Origin: Pseudomonas sp. RIT623
GTDB taxonomy: Bacteria > Pseudomonadota > Gammaproteobacteria > Pseudomonadales > Pseudomonadaceae
DNA length: 64,000 nucleotides
NCBI RefSeq assembly: GCF_004519305.1
Contig: NZ_SOZA01000020.1
Coordinates: 1 to 64,000 of the forward strand
Direction of reading: 5' to 3'
In this document: positions 12,363 through 21,336 of the stretch, in pieces
How positions within the stretch are numbered: position 1 is the first letter of the stretch
Layout: every line of letters begins with the position of its first letter
Position numbers and translations under genes: made by a program
Notes under the pieces: model-generated
The model's database searches: none
Told to the model about the DNA's origin: nothing
Seen by the model: the letters and a program-made list of their open reading frames with translations, nothing else

Positions 12363-12986
12363 TCAGCAAGCGAACAGGGCATTGAAGGCGCGGGCGCGGC
12401 GGGTGACTTCCTGCGCGCTATCGGCACCGAACAAGCCGTGGATCACCGCCAGCAGGTCGGCACCATGGGCGACCAGCGGGGCGGCGTTGTCGAGGGTGAT
12501 GCCACCGATCACGGCGATCGGCAGCTTGACCTGGGCGCGGGCCTGCTCCAGCAGGTTGACGTCGGCAGCCGGGGCGCCCGGTTTGGTCACGGAGTTGAAA
12601 AAGCGGCCGAAGGCGACGTAGCTGGCACCTTCGCTGGCTGCTTGTTGCGCCAGCTCCAGGCTGGCATGGCAGGTGGCGCCGATGATCGCCTGGCGGCCGA
12701 GCAGGGCACGGGCCGTGGTCAGCGGGCCATCGGTCTGGCCCAGGTGCACGCCGACGCCCAGGCGCGCGGCCAGCTCAGCGTCGTCGTTGATCAGTAGTTG
12801 CGTGCCGTAGCGCTCGCAGAGCTTGAGCAGCGCTTCGCCCTCACGCAGGCGGCGGGCCGCGTCGTCGCTCTTGTCGCGATACTGCAACAGGTATACGCCG
12901 CCCTCGAGCGCCGCTTCGACATGGGAAAGGAAACGGCCGGCCAGCAGTTGGCTGTCGGTGATCGCATACAGACCGCGGAGCGTCAT
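12363..12986 (-). CDS. thiE: Thiamine-phosphate synthase
   Basis: 207 residues, a TIM-barrel enzyme joining HMP-pyrophosphate and thiazole phosphate to thiamine monophosphate. Visible motifs are [25 protein letters not shown], the [10 protein letters not shown] substrate loop and the phosphate-binding IAVIGGI. The start is 14 bp after thiD, so the two thiamine genes are cotranscribed, probably with hemL. Confidence 0.95.
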   Translation of the reverse strand: MTLRGLYAITDSQLLAGRFLSHVEAALEGGVYLLQYRDKSDDAARRLREGEALLKLCERYGTQLLINDDAELAARLGVGVHLGQTDGPLTTARALLGRQAIIGATCHASLELAQQAASEGASYVAFGRFFNSVTKPGAPAADVNLLEQARAQVKLPIAVIGGITLDNAAPLVAHGADLLAVIHGLFGADSAQEVTRRARAFNALFAC

Positions 12987-13000
12987 GGGTTGGCCTCGAG

Positions 13001-13798
13001 TCAGGAGCAGAAATCCAGGGGCAGGCGGCGCGGCACGTACTGGCCCTTGCCCAGTTGCTCGGCGTCACGCAGGGTGCGCCAGGTGTAGTCCAAGGCGCTG
13101 CGCACCGCGCTGCTCAGCGCCTCGCCCAGGGCCAGGCGGCCGGCCAGGGCGCTGGCCAGGGTGCAGCCAGAGCCGTGGTAGCTGCCCGGCAGGCGCTGGC
13201 AGGTCCAGGTGTGTTGCTGGCCGTCACGGCTGTACAGGCGGTTGTGGATTTCCACTTCGTCGCCGTGACCGCCAGTGATCAGCAGGTGTCTACAGAACGG
13301 CAAGAGCTTCTCGGCGCATTCGTCCGCGCTGCCTTCGGGCAACTCGGCGAGGATGCGCGCTTCCGGCAGGTTCGGCGTGGCAATGGTGGCCAGCGGCAGC
13401 AGCCGTTCGCGCAGGGTGTAGCCGACCTCGTCCTTGCCCAGTCGACCGCCGCCACCGGCACGCAGCACCGGGTCGCAGACCAACGGCAGGTGCGGGTGGG
13501 CGGTCAGCAGTTCGGCGACGGTGTCGACCATCTCGATCGAGCCGAGCATGCCCAGCTTGACCGCGGCTACCGTGGAGTCGGCAAGCACGGCGTTGGCCTG
13601 GGCCAGCACCCACTCGCGGTCGAGCACGCGGAAGTCGGAAACGTTGACGGTATCCTGCACGGTCAGGGCGGTCACGGCGGGAGCGGCGTGGCAACCTTGG
13701 GCGATCAGGGCTTCGATATCTGCCTGCAGCCCGGCGCCACCACTGGGGTCGTGGCCGGAGAGACAGAGGACAACGGGGCGGGAGCTGTAGGTATTCAT
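13001..13798 (-). CDS. thiD: Hydroxymethylpyrimidine (phosphate) kinase
   Basis: 265 residues from [11 protein letters not shown] ribokinase-fold enzyme that phosphorylates HMP and HMP-phosphate to supply ThiE. The N-terminal [16 protein letters not shown] motif is diagnostic. The C-terminal anion-hole region [15 protein letters not shown] carries the catalytic cysteine-type GSGCT motif. No thiamine-pyrophosphate riboswitch was recognised upstream. It is the first gene of the thiD-thiE-hemL run and is divergent from the LadS-like kinase. Confidence 0.95.
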   Translation of the reverse strand: MNTYSSRPVVLCLSGHDPSGGAGLQADIEALIAQGCHAAPAVTALTVQDTVNVSDFRVLDREWVLAQANAVLADSTVAAVKLGMLGSIEMVDTVAELLTAHPHLPLVCDPVLRAGGGGRLGKDEVGYTLRERLLPLATIATPNLPEARILAELPEGSADECAEKLLPFCRHLLITGGHGDEVEIHNRLYSRDGQQHTWTCQRLPGSYHGSGCTLASALAGRLALGEALSSAVRSALDYTWRTLRDAEQLGKGQYVPRRLPLDFCS

Positions 13799-14063
13799 GG
13801 TCGGCGAGCTTATCACCAAACCTTTTTGCGCGGATCAGCCGCGCGGGGTTAATTCCTGATCGAGTGGTCAGAAGGTGTTGGTCTGTTGCTCTGTAATGCC
13901 CGTAATAGAGCCTTTAAAGGCAAAAATGATGTGGCCTCTGGTTGGCCTGAAAAGCTATGCTAGAGTGCTCGGATAACTCGATGAACGGCACTGCCGGATC
14001 ACGTCGTCTCAAATGGACAGGAGGCAACCGCGACGCGACCGTGACAGGCCATGCTGGGGCTGT

Positions 14064-16076
14064 ATGCGCTATTTGCTGATTGTGCTGCTGGGCTGTGTGC
14101 CCCTGTTCGCTGGGGCGGTCGCGTTCGACGACAGCACCGGGCGTCTGCCGTTGGGCCGGTTCATGCAGGTCTATGAAGACCACGATGGCAGCGCCAGTAT
14201 TGCCCAGGTCAGTTCGGCCGCCTTTGCCAACCGCTTTCAGGCCCATGAGCACGAGGTGCTCAACGCCGGTTATTCGACCTCGGTGTTCTGGCTGAAGGTC
14301 GACCTCGCCTACGCTGCCGCGCCGTCCGCCGCCCCACGCCAATGGTTGCTGGAACTGGCCTACCCGCCGCTGGATCACCTCGAACTCTACCTGGCGGACG
14401 CCCAGGGCGTGTACCGCCTGGCCGGGCGCACCGGCGACGCGCTGCCCTATGCCAGCCGGCAGATCCAGCAGAACAACTACCTGTTCGGACTGCCCCTGCA
14501 CCCAGGCCAAGCCACCACCGCCTACCTGCGCCTGCACAGCCAGGGCTCGATCCAGGCGCCGCTGACCCTGTGGTCGACCGTGGCCTACCTGCAAGACCAG
14601 CCCACTCGCCTGTATGTACTGGGCATGATCTACGGCGTGTTGCTGGTGATGCTGGTGTACAACCTGTTCATCTACCTCAGTGTGCGTGACGTCAGCTACC
14701 TGTACTACATCCTTTATATCGGCGCGTTCGGGCTCTACCAGGTGTCGGTCAACGGCGCCGGCATCGCCTATTTCTGGCCGGATAGCCCCTGGTGGGCGAA
14801 TGCCGCCACGCCGCTGTTCATTGGCGCTGCGGGGTTGTTCGGCTGCCAGTTCGCCCGCCACTTCCTGCAATTGGGCCGCCTCAGTCGTGGCTTCGACCGG
14901 CTGCTGATGCTGCTGATGGTCGCGGGCGCGCTGGTCATGGTCACGGCGCTGACCCTGCGTTATGGCGTGGCGTTGCGCATGGCCACGGTGCTGGCGCTGC
15001 TGTTCACCGTGAGCATCTTCACCGCCGGGCTATATGCCTGGTGGCGGGGGGTGCGGGTGGCGCGCTGGTTCATCATCGCCTGGACGGCGTTTTTGCTGGG
15101 TGGCCTGGTCAACACCTTGATGGTGCTGGGTTACCTGCCCAACCTGTTCATCACCATGTACGCCAGTCAGTTGGGCGCTGCGCTGGAGGTGGCGCTGTTG
15201 TCGCTGGCCCTGGCCGACCGCATCAACAGTTTGCGTGAGCAGCAGGCCCAGGCCCTGCGCGACACCGGGCGCACCCTTGAGCAGTTGAACCTGCAACTGG
15301 CCCGCAGCAACCGGCTCAAGGACGAGTTCCTAGCCACCGTGACCCACGAGTTGCGCACGCCGATGAACGGCGTGATCGGTTCGCTGGAACTGCTGCACAC
15401 CCTGCCCATGAGCGCCGAGCAGGCGCAGTACCATCGTACCGCCACCGGCTCGGCCCAGGACATGATGGCGATGGTCGACGATATTCTCATCCTCACCGAA
15501 CTACAGGCCGGGCGGCTGCGTAGCCATGGCGTGCCGTTCAGCCTGCGCCGGCTGCTCCAGGAACTGCGCGCCGGCTATGCCGGGCAGGCCCTGGCCAAGG
15601 GCCTGTACCTGAGCCTGGACATCCCCGCTGACCTGCCCGACAGCCTGGTCGGCGATGCGCAGAAACTGGCGCGCTGCCTGGCCTGTCTGGTGGACAACGG
15701 CTTGAAGTTCACCCACCAGGGCGGCGTCACCGTGCAGGCCCGGGGGCGGCGGACCGGGCCCGATACCTTGGCCTTGAGCCTGACCGTCAGCGACAGCGGG
15801 ATAGGTTTCGACGACCTCGACCAGGCGGTTTTGTACCAGCGCTTTTCCCAGGTGGACGGATCGATGACCCGACGCTACGGCGGCCTGGGGATAGGCCTGT
15901 CGATCTGCCGGCAGTTGAGCGAGTTGATCGGGGCGAGCTTGTCTCACGAATCCACGCCTGGGCTGGGCAGCCGTTTCGAGTTGAGCCTGGTACTGGCCGT
16001 GGCGCAGGTGCAGGTAGCACCGGCGCGTGCCGCAGACCCGCAGTTACAGGATGATCGCGGTCTGCGCTTCCTGTAG
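14064..16076 (+). CDS. ladS: LadS-like 7TMR-DISM sensor histidine kinase lacking a receiver domain
   Basis: 670 residues from MRYLLIVLLGCV. The order is: signal peptide; periplasmic 7TMR-DISMED2 domain (about 25-170); seven membrane helices (about 180-390); short coiled coil; HisKA with phospho-acceptor His about residue 428 in VTHELRTPMNG; and HATPase with DSGIGF (about 577) and GGLGIGLS. LadS of P. aeruginosa controls the Gac/Rsm switch between acute and biofilm life styles and carries a C-terminal receiver domain. Here the protein stops after the ATPase domain and the stop codon lies within a REP element. The neighbourhood (thiD, aidB, amn) matches the ladS locus. Confidence 0.8.
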   Translation: MRYLLIVLLGCVPLFAGAVAFDDSTGRLPLGRFMQVYEDHDGSASIAQVSSAAFANRFQAHEHEVLNAGYSTSVFWLKVDLAYAAAPSAAPRQWLLELAYPPLDHLELYLADAQGVYRLAGRTGDALPYASRQIQQNNYLFGLPLHPGQATTAYLRLHSQGSIQAPLTLWSTVAYLQDQPTRLYVLGMIYGVLLVMLVYNLFIYLSVRDVSYLYYILYIGAFGLYQVSVNGAGIAYFWPDSPWWANAATPLFIGAAGLFGCQFARHFLQLGRLSRGFDRLLMLLMVAGALVMVTALTLRYGVALRMATVLALLFTVSIFTAGLYAWWRGVRVARWFIIAWTAFLLGGLVNTLMVLGYLPNLFITMYASQLGAALEVALLSLALADRINSLREQQAQALRDTGRTLEQLNLQLARSNRLKDEFLATVTHELRTPMNGVIGSLELLHTLPMSAEQAQYHRTATGSAQDMMAMVDDILILTELQAGRLRSHGVPFSLRRLLQELRAGYAGQALAKGLYLSLDIPADLPDSLVGDAQKLARCLACLVDNGLKFTHQGGVTVQARGRRTGPDTLALSLTVSDSGIGFDDLDQAVLYQRFSQVDGSMTRRYGGLGIGLSICRQLSELIGASLSHESTPGLGSRFELSLVLAVAQVQVAPARAADPQLQDDRGLRFL

Positions 16077-16187
16077 GAGCGGCCTTGTGTCGCGAAAGGG
16101 CCGCAGAGCGGCCCCGGCGATCTTTGTTTCATGCTGAATTCTGGGGCCGCTGCGCGGCCCTTTCGCGACGCAAGGCCGCTCCTACAG
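16071..16187. repeat. REP pair overlapping the end of the kinase gene
   Basis: Inverted units start CTGTAGGAGCGGCC and end GGCCGCTCCTACAG, with internal stems of GGGCCGC type. The first REP supplies the TAG stop codon (16074-16076) of the LadS-like kinase. The pair separates the kinase from the AidB-like gene. Confidence 0.85.
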
Positions 16188-16317
16188 GGACAGTGCAGGG
16201 TTTGAGGAGCCGATCAGGGCGCGAAGCGCCCCCATGTAGTCCGTTTTGTCACTTTGACTGACCGGCCTGCGGTGCTTCACTGGGTTATCCAGGCATGAGC
16301 GGATCCAGGAGGCCCCG

Positions 16318-17970
16318 ATGAACCTGCACCAGTTCGCCGAAACCCACGAAGTCACCAACCAGCCGCCGCCCCTCGACGGCGCCAACCTGTACCGCCTCGA
16401 CCTGCCGCTGCAGGAGTGGTCGCGGCGTTTCGGCGCCGGTTGGGCCGAGTCGCGGATCGACGCCTACGGTGCCCTGGCCGGTGGTCCGCTGATGGCCGCA
16501 GGCTTTCAGGCCAATGCGCACAAGCCCGAGTTCAGCAGCCATGACCGCTACGGCCATCGCATCGACCTGGTCGAGTTCCACCCCGCCTACCACGAACTGA
16601 TGCGCACCGCCGTCGAGCACGGCCTGCCCTCGTTGCCCTGGGCCGAACCTCGCTCCGGTGCCCACGTGGCCCGGGCCTCGATGACCTACCTGCACAGCCA
16701 GGCCGAAGCCGGTACCGGCTGCCCGCTGACCATGACCTTCGCCGCCGTGCCGGCCCTGCGCCTGCAACCGGAACTGGCCGGTTACTGGTTGCCGAAGGTC
16801 CTCGCCCGCGAGTACGACCCGCGCAATGTCGGCGACCGGCACAAGGCCGGGGTGACCATTGGCATGGCGATGACCGAGAAACAGGGCGGTACCGACGTGC
16901 GCGCCAATACCACCCGCGCCTACCCGGTGGGTGCGCCGGGGCCGGGCCAGGCCTACGAGCTGGTGGGGCACAAGTGGTTCTGCTCGGCGCCGATGTGCGA
17001 CGCCTTCCTCACCCTGGCGCAAACCGACAAAGGCCTGAGTTGCTTCCTGCTGCCGCGCCACCGGCCGGATGACAATCGCAACCAGTTCTACATCCAGCGC
17101 CTGAAGAACAAGCTCGGCAACTGCTCCAATGCCTCCAGCGAAGTGGAGTTCCGCGGGGCCCTGGCCTGGATGGTCGGCGAGGAGGGCCGTGGCGTGCCGA
17201 CCATCATCGAGATGGTGGCCATGACCCGCTTCGATTGCATGGTCGGCTCCAGTGCCCTGATGCGCCAGGCCCTGACCCAGGCCGCGCACCATTGCGCCCA
17301 CCGCAAGGTCGGCGGTCGGCTGCTGGCCGAGCAGCCGTTGATGCAGAACGTGCTCGCCGACCTGGCGCTGGAGAGCGAAGCCGCCCTGGCCTTGAGCCTG
17401 CGCATGGGCCAGGCCCTGGACCAGCTGGACGATCCGCAGCAGGCGCATTTCGCCCGGCTGGTGACGGCAGTGGGCAAGTACTGGATCTGCAAGCGCGCCC
17501 CAGGGATGATCAACGAGGCCGCCGAATGCCTGGGCGGCGCGGGTTATGTCGAGGACAGCATCCTGCCCCGGCTGTACCGAGAGGCCCCGGTCAATTCGAC
17601 CTGGGAGGGCTCGGGCAACGTGCAGTGCCTGGACGTGCTGCGCGCGCTGTCGAAGGAACCGGGTGTGCTCGAGGCACTGTTCGTCGAACTGGGTGATGGC
17701 CATGGCGATCCGCGGCTGGCGGCGTTCATCGGCAACCTCAAGGGCGCGTTCGCCGACACCGACGACATCCAGTACCGCGCACGGCAACTGACCGAGGATA
17801 TCGCCGTGGCGTTGCAGGCCAAGTTGTTGCTGGAGGCGGGCAACGCCACGGTGAGCGATGCGTTCATCGGCAGTCGCCTGGGCGCTGGCGGGCGGGTGTA
17901 TGGCGCCTTGCCGCGCGGGGTGGATGCCGTGGCGCTGGTGGCCAGGGCCACGCCTGTCTGGGCTGGTTGA
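16318..17970 (+). CDS. AidB-like acyl-CoA dehydrogenase family protein
   Basis: 550 residues, the length of AidB rather than of ordinary acyl-CoA dehydrogenases. The N-terminal THEVTNQPPPLDGANLY block is AidB-type. Later motifs include MTFAAVPAL, GMAMTEKQGGTDVRANTT (flavin loop), VGHKWFCSAP, the MTRFDCMVGS region and PVNSTWEGSGNVQCLDVLR. AidB is an FAD protein induced by alkylating agents in E. coli, with DNA-binding and weak dehydrogenase activity. A pseudomonad role in DNA protection is inferred only. A good GGAGG-type site is present just before the ATG. Confidence 0.88.
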   Translation: MNLHQFAETHEVTNQPPPLDGANLYRLDLPLQEWSRRFGAGWAESRIDAYGALAGGPLMAAGFQANAHKPEFSSHDRYGHRIDLVEFHPAYHELMRTAVEHGLPSLPWAEPRSGAHVARASMTYLHSQAEAGTGCPLTMTFAAVPALRLQPELAGYWLPKVLAREYDPRNVGDRHKAGVTIGMAMTEKQGGTDVRANTTRAYPVGAPGPGQAYELVGHKWFCSAPMCDAFLTLAQTDKGLSCFLLPRHRPDDNRNQFYIQRLKNKLGNCSNASSEVEFRGALAWMVGEEGRGVPTIIEMVAMTRFDCMVGSSALMRQALTQAAHHCAHRKVGGRLLAEQPLMQNVLADLALESEAALALSLRMGQALDQLDDPQQAHFARLVTAVGKYWICKRAPGMINEAAECLGGAGYVEDSILPRLYREAPVNSTWEGSGNVQCLDVLRALSKEPGVLEALFVELGDGHGDPRLAAFIGNLKGAFADTDDIQYRARQLTEDIAVALQAKLLLEAGNATVSDAFIGSRLGAGGRVYGALPRGVDAVALVARATPVWAG

Positions 17971-18076
17971 AAGCCGTTCGTGCAAGGAATGGCACAGCAC
18001 CGACACTGGGGGTGTATTTGCCTGGCAACGCAGGCAAGATGGCTGGCATGCATGTTCCCAAGACAGGAAGCCCAGC

Positions 18077-19540
18077 GTGAGCCAAGCGTTTGAAGTCGTA
18101 GCTACCCCCGAACAGGCCGTCGACCGACTGGCGGCCTTGCATGCACAGGCCACCGGGGCCCTGAGCCAGGCCCTCAAGCGTTACCTCAAGGACCGCACCG
18201 AACCGGGTGACGAGGAGCGGGCGTTGTTCCGCTACCCGGCGCTGCGCCTGACCTACTTCAGCCAGGGCGAAGTCGCCGCTACCACCCGCGCCTATGCCAA
18301 GGTCCAGGTGGCCGGCACCTACAGCGTTACCGTGACCCAGCCCGCGGCCTTTCGCAGCTACCTGTTGGAGCAACTGCGCCCGCTGATGCACGACTACACC
18401 GTGACCGTCGAAGTTGGCGTCAGCGAGCAGAACATCCCGTACCCCTACGTGGTCGACCAGGGCGACGAGCTGGCCGGCAGCGGCATTACCGCCGCGCAGC
18501 TGGCGCGGGTGTTCCCCAGCACCGACCTGTCGGCGGCCACCGACAACATCGCCGACGGCCTGTACGACTGGGAAAGCGCCCAGACCCTGCCGCTGGCGTT
18601 GTTCGATGCCGCCCGCGTCGACTTCTCGCTGCGCCGCCTGGTGCACTACACCGGCAGCGACTGGCGCCATGTGCAGCCGTGGATCCTGCTGACCAACTAC
18701 CACCGCTATGTCGACCAGTTCATCGCCCATGGCCTGGAGCAACTGCGCGACGACCCGCGCTTCGTGCGCATGGTGTTGCCGGGCAACGTGATCATCGACA
18801 AGGGCATGGACAACGGCGAGGCCCAGGCCCTGGTGGCCGGCGTGGTCTGGCACCGCTACCAGATGCCGGCCTACCACCTGATCGCCGCCGACGGCGATGG
18901 CGTCACCCTGGTCAATATCGGCGTCGGTCCGTCCAACGCCAAGAACATCACCGACCACCTGGCCGTGCTGCGCCCGCACTGCTGGCTGATGATCGGCCAC
19001 TGCGGCGGCCTGCGCCAATCGCAGACCATTGGCGACTATGTGCTGGCCCACGCCTACATGCGCCGCGACGGTATTCTCGACCGCGTGGTGCCGCCGAACA
19101 TCCCGATCCCGGCCCTGGCCGAAGTGCAACTGGCGCTGCAGGAAGCCGCGGCCCAGGTTACCGGCGAGCGTGGCGAGCAGTTGAAGAAGCGCCTGCGCAC
19201 CGGCACCGTGCTCACCTACGACGACCGCAACTGGGAGCTGCGCTGGGCCCAGGAGCGGCCGTTGATCAACCTGTCCCGGGCCGTGGCGGTAGACATGGAA
19301 AGCGGCACCATCGCGGCCCAGGGCTATCGCCTGCGGGTGCCGTACGGCACCTTGCTGTGCGTGTCGGACAAGCCGCTGCACAGCGAGATCAAGCTGCCAG
19401 GCTCGGCCAACGCCTTCTACAACCGCGCGGTCAGCCAGCACCTGAAGATAGGCATCGCCGCCCTCGACTTGCTGCGCACCGAGCTCAACTCGCTGCACTC
19501 GCGTAAACTGCGCAGCTTCGATGAGCCGCCGTTCCGCTGA
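18077..19540 (+). CDS. amn: AMP nucleosidase
   Basis: 487 residues from a GTG start (VSQAFEVVATPEQAVDRL) preceded by AGGAAG. The family length and the N-terminal regulatory domain both fit this start. The enzyme hydrolyses AMP to adenine and ribose-5-phosphate. The C-terminal phosphorylase-fold domain carries VNIGVGPSNAKNITDHL, MIGHCGGLR and the VDMESGTIAAQGYR motif containing the ME pair used for ribose binding. It is six bases upstream of the pseudouridine synthase gene. Confidence 0.94.
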   Translation: MSQAFEVVATPEQAVDRLAALHAQATGALSQALKRYLKDRTEPGDEERALFRYPALRLTYFSQGEVAATTRAYAKVQVAGTYSVTVTQPAAFRSYLLEQLRPLMHDYTVTVEVGVSEQNIPYPYVVDQGDELAGSGITAAQLARVFPSTDLSAATDNIADGLYDWESAQTLPLALFDAARVDFSLRRLVHYTGSDWRHVQPWILLTNYHRYVDQFIAHGLEQLRDDPRFVRMVLPGNVIIDKGMDNGEAQALVAGVVWHRYQMPAYHLIAADGDGVTLVNIGVGPSNAKNITDHLAVLRPHCWLMIGHCGGLRQSQTIGDYVLAHAYMRRDGILDRVVPPNIPIPALAEVQLALQEAAAQVTGERGEQLKKRLRTGTVLTYDDRNWELRWAQERPLINLSRAVAVDMESGTIAAQGYRLRVPYGTLLCVSDKPLHSEIKLPGSANAFYNRAVSQHLKIGIAALDLLRTELNSLHSRKLRSFDEPPFR

Positions 19541-19546
19541 GGATCC

Positions 19547-20176
19547 ATGCCCCTGCCACCCCGCAACCCACCGCGCCGCCCGGCGGCGCGTCCTGCCGGC
19601 CCAAGGCGCCAGCCCAAGGCACCGCCGACCGAGCCGCGCCTGATCCTGTTCAACAAGCCGTTCGATGTGCTCACCCAGTTCAGCGACGGCGAGGGGCGCG
19701 CCACGCTCAAGGACTATATCGACATCCCCGGCATCTACCCCGCCGGGCGCCTGGACCGTGACAGCGAAGGGTTGTTGCTGCTGACCAACGACGGCCGCCT
19801 GCAGGCGCGCATCGCCGACCCCAAGCACAAACTGGCCAAGACCTACTGGGTGCAGGTGGAGGGTGAACCGAGCGCCGAGCAGTTGCAGCGCCTGCGCGAG
19901 GGCGTCGAGCTCAATGACGGGCCGACCTTGCCGGCCGAGGCGCGCCTGCTCGACGAGCCGACGCTATGGCCGCGCAATCCGCCGGTGCGCTTTCGCAAGA
20001 GCGTGCCGACCGCCTGGCTGGAACTGGTGATTCGCGAAGGGCGCAACCGCCAGGTGCGGCGCATGACCGCGGCGGTGGGCTTGCCGACCTTGCGTCTGGT
20101 GCGGGTGAGGATTGGCGACTGGACCCTCGACGGGCTGGACCAGGGCTGTTGGCGCGAGGTGCCGGCCAAGCTTTAA
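19547..20176 (+). CDS. rluE: 23S rRNA pseudouridine synthase, RluE type
   Basis: 209 residues. A basic, disordered N-terminus ([13 protein letters not shown]) precedes an RsuA/RluE catalytic domain without an S4 domain. The catalytic aspartate lies in the [13 protein letters not shown] motif. [19 protein letters not shown] is the RNA-binding/KxxR block. RluE modifies U2457 in the peptidyl transferase region of 23S rRNA. The gene is almost contiguous with amn and ends at a REP-rich spacer. Confidence 0.9.
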   Translation: MPLPPRNPPRRPAARPAGPRRQPKAPPTEPRLILFNKPFDVLTQFSDGEGRATLKDYIDIPGIYPAGRLDRDSEGLLLLTNDGRLQARIADPKHKLAKTYWVQVEGEPSAEQLQRLREGVELNDGPTLPAEARLLDEPTLWPRNPPVRFRKSVPTAWLELVIREGRNRQVRRMTAAVGLPTLRLVRVRIGDWTLDGLDQGCWREVPAKL

Positions 20177-20189
20177 GCCGCACGCGTCC

Positions 20190-20270
20190 CCGGCAATTTC
20201 TGCCTTGATGCTGAAATCTGGGGCTGCTTTGCAGCCCTTTCGCGACACAAGGCCGCTCCTACAAGGAAGG
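20190..20270. repeat. REP element
   Basis: A single REP of the window-wide family, with stem GGGCTGC/GCAGCCC and tail CGACACAAGGCCGCTCCTAC. It lies between the convergent rluE and DUF2788 genes. Confidence 0.7.
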
Positions 20271-20288
20271 GTGGAGGGCGTCGGGCCG

Positions 20289-20492
20289 CTACACCCCTTC
20301 GAGAAACCCCACCACCACGCTCTTGATGATGAACGCCAGCACGCCAAGGCCCAGCACGAAGAACAGGATCAGCGTGCCGAAGCGCCCAGCCTTGGACTTC
20401 TTCGCCAGGTCCCAGACGATGAAGCCCATGAAGGCGATCAGTACGGTGACGAGGATGATCATCATCCATTCTTCGAATACTGCGGGATCCAT
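20289..20492 (-). CDS. DUF2788 small membrane protein
   Basis: 67 residues beginning MDPAVFEEWMMI. It has two membrane helices (about residues 9-28 and 40-60) separated by the basic loop AKKSKAGRFG. This matches the pseudomonad DUF2788 family of unknown function. It is convergent with rluE and lies downstream of an Lrp-type regulator on the same strand. Confidence 0.8.
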   Translation of the reverse strand: MDPAVFEEWMMIILVTVLIAFMGFIVWDLAKKSKAGRFGTLILFFVLGLGVLAFIIKSVVVGFLEGV

Positions 20493-20545
20493 CGGTTCAC
20501 TCCAGGCAGATTGAGCCCACGATCATACGCCGGGCGCGCAGGGAT

Positions 20546-21022
20546 TCAACGCAGGTGGGTCAAGGGCAGCTCGGTGCTGGCCAGTACCTGGTTGAGCACG
20601 AAGCTCGAACGCACGCTGGTCACCCCCTCGATACGGGTCAGGCTGCCGAGCAGCAGTTTCTGGTAGTGGTCCATGTCTGGTACCACCACTTTAAGCTGAT
20701 AGTCGGCGTCCATCCCGGTGACCAGGCTGCACTCGAGCACCTGCGGCAGGCTGCGGATCGCCGCCTCGAAGGTCTCGAAGCGCTCGGGGGTGTGGCGGTC
20801 CATGCCGATCAGCACGTAGGCGGTCAGGCTCAGGCCGAGCTTCTTGCGGTCCAGCAGCGCCACCTGGCGCGAGATGTAGCCATCGTCTTCGAGCTGCTTG
20901 ACCCGGCGCGAGCAGGGCGACGGCGACAGGCCAATACGTTCGGCCAGCTCCTGGTTGGAGATGCGCGCATCGCGTTGCAATTCGGCGAGGATGCTCAGGT
21001 CGTAGCGGTCGAGCTTGCTCAT
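20546..21022 (-). CDS. Lrp/AsnC family transcriptional regulator
   Basis: 158 residues. The N-terminal winged helix-turn-helix is typical: LDRYDLSILAELQRDARISNQELAERIGLSPSPCSRRVKQLE. The C-terminal RAM/ferredoxin-like ligand domain contains ECSLVTGMDADYQLKV and ends in a conserved-length tail. Lrp-type proteins sense amino acids. No obvious amino-acid gene is adjacent; the upstream side is a 300-bp gap with an orphan terminator. Confidence 0.92.
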   Translation of the reverse strand: MSKLDRYDLSILAELQRDARISNQELAERIGLSPSPCSRRVKQLEDDGYISRQVALLDRKKLGLSLTAYVLIGMDRHTPERFETFEAAIRSLPQVLECSLVTGMDADYQLKVVVPDMDHYQKLLLGSLTRIEGVTSVRSSFVLNQVLASTELPLTHLR

Positions 21023-21308
21023 GGAAAAGGCCTTTTCTGTTCAGATTGCGGCGAATTATCGATCCTGAGTGAAAAATTGCGCAAGTGCTATTTATCAGAG
21101 CAATCTTAGCAATCCTCTGCTCCGGCGTCTGGCCTATCTTTATCACCAGAATCACTGCCCGGACATCAGTCCACGGCGACGCGCCCTAGGCGGGCGGTCG
21201 CGGCCAGCCATCCAACAGGATCCGCCAGGCCCCCGGGCTACGCACTGTCCAGAAGACGGCGCGAGGTGAGCCGGTGTCACAAGCGCCGAGCACGGACGAC
21301 AATTGCAG
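21023..21308. other. Intergenic region upstream of the Lrp regulator; possible non-coding transcript
   Basis: No convincing gene lies in this stretch. The first 130 bases next to the regulator are AT-rich and probably hold its promoter and autoregulatory sites. The remaining GC-rich part runs into a strong plus-strand terminator, although no plus-strand gene precedes it. It may be a small RNA, or the 5' remnant of a divergent gene that was replaced. No known riboswitch or Rsm-type GGA hairpin array was recognised. Confidence 0.35.
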
Positions 21309-21336
21309 AAGGGAGACCCTGAGGTCTCCCTTTTTT
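21309..21336 (+). terminator. Intrinsic terminator
   Basis: GGGAGACC and GGTCTCCC pair over eight bases around a CTGA loop and are followed by six T on the plus strand. On the minus strand the same hairpin begins directly after the MFS transporter stop codon but lacks a good T-run. It is therefore best oriented for a plus-strand transcript, though it may help end the MFS message too. Confidence 0.8.

Noticed and set aside
12841..13278. Frames opposite thiE and thiD
   Set aside because: Shadows of two thiamine genes with clear active-site motifs.
16285..18177. 630-codon minus frame opposite the AidB-like gene
   Set aside because: Shadow of a protein with AidB-family motifs throughout; no independent evidence.
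21140..21310. Riboswitch or Rsm-type small RNA before the terminator
   Set aside because: I compared it with the remembered consensus of TPP, cobalamin, SAH and Rsm RNAs and found no convincing match, so only an unnamed candidate transcript is reported.
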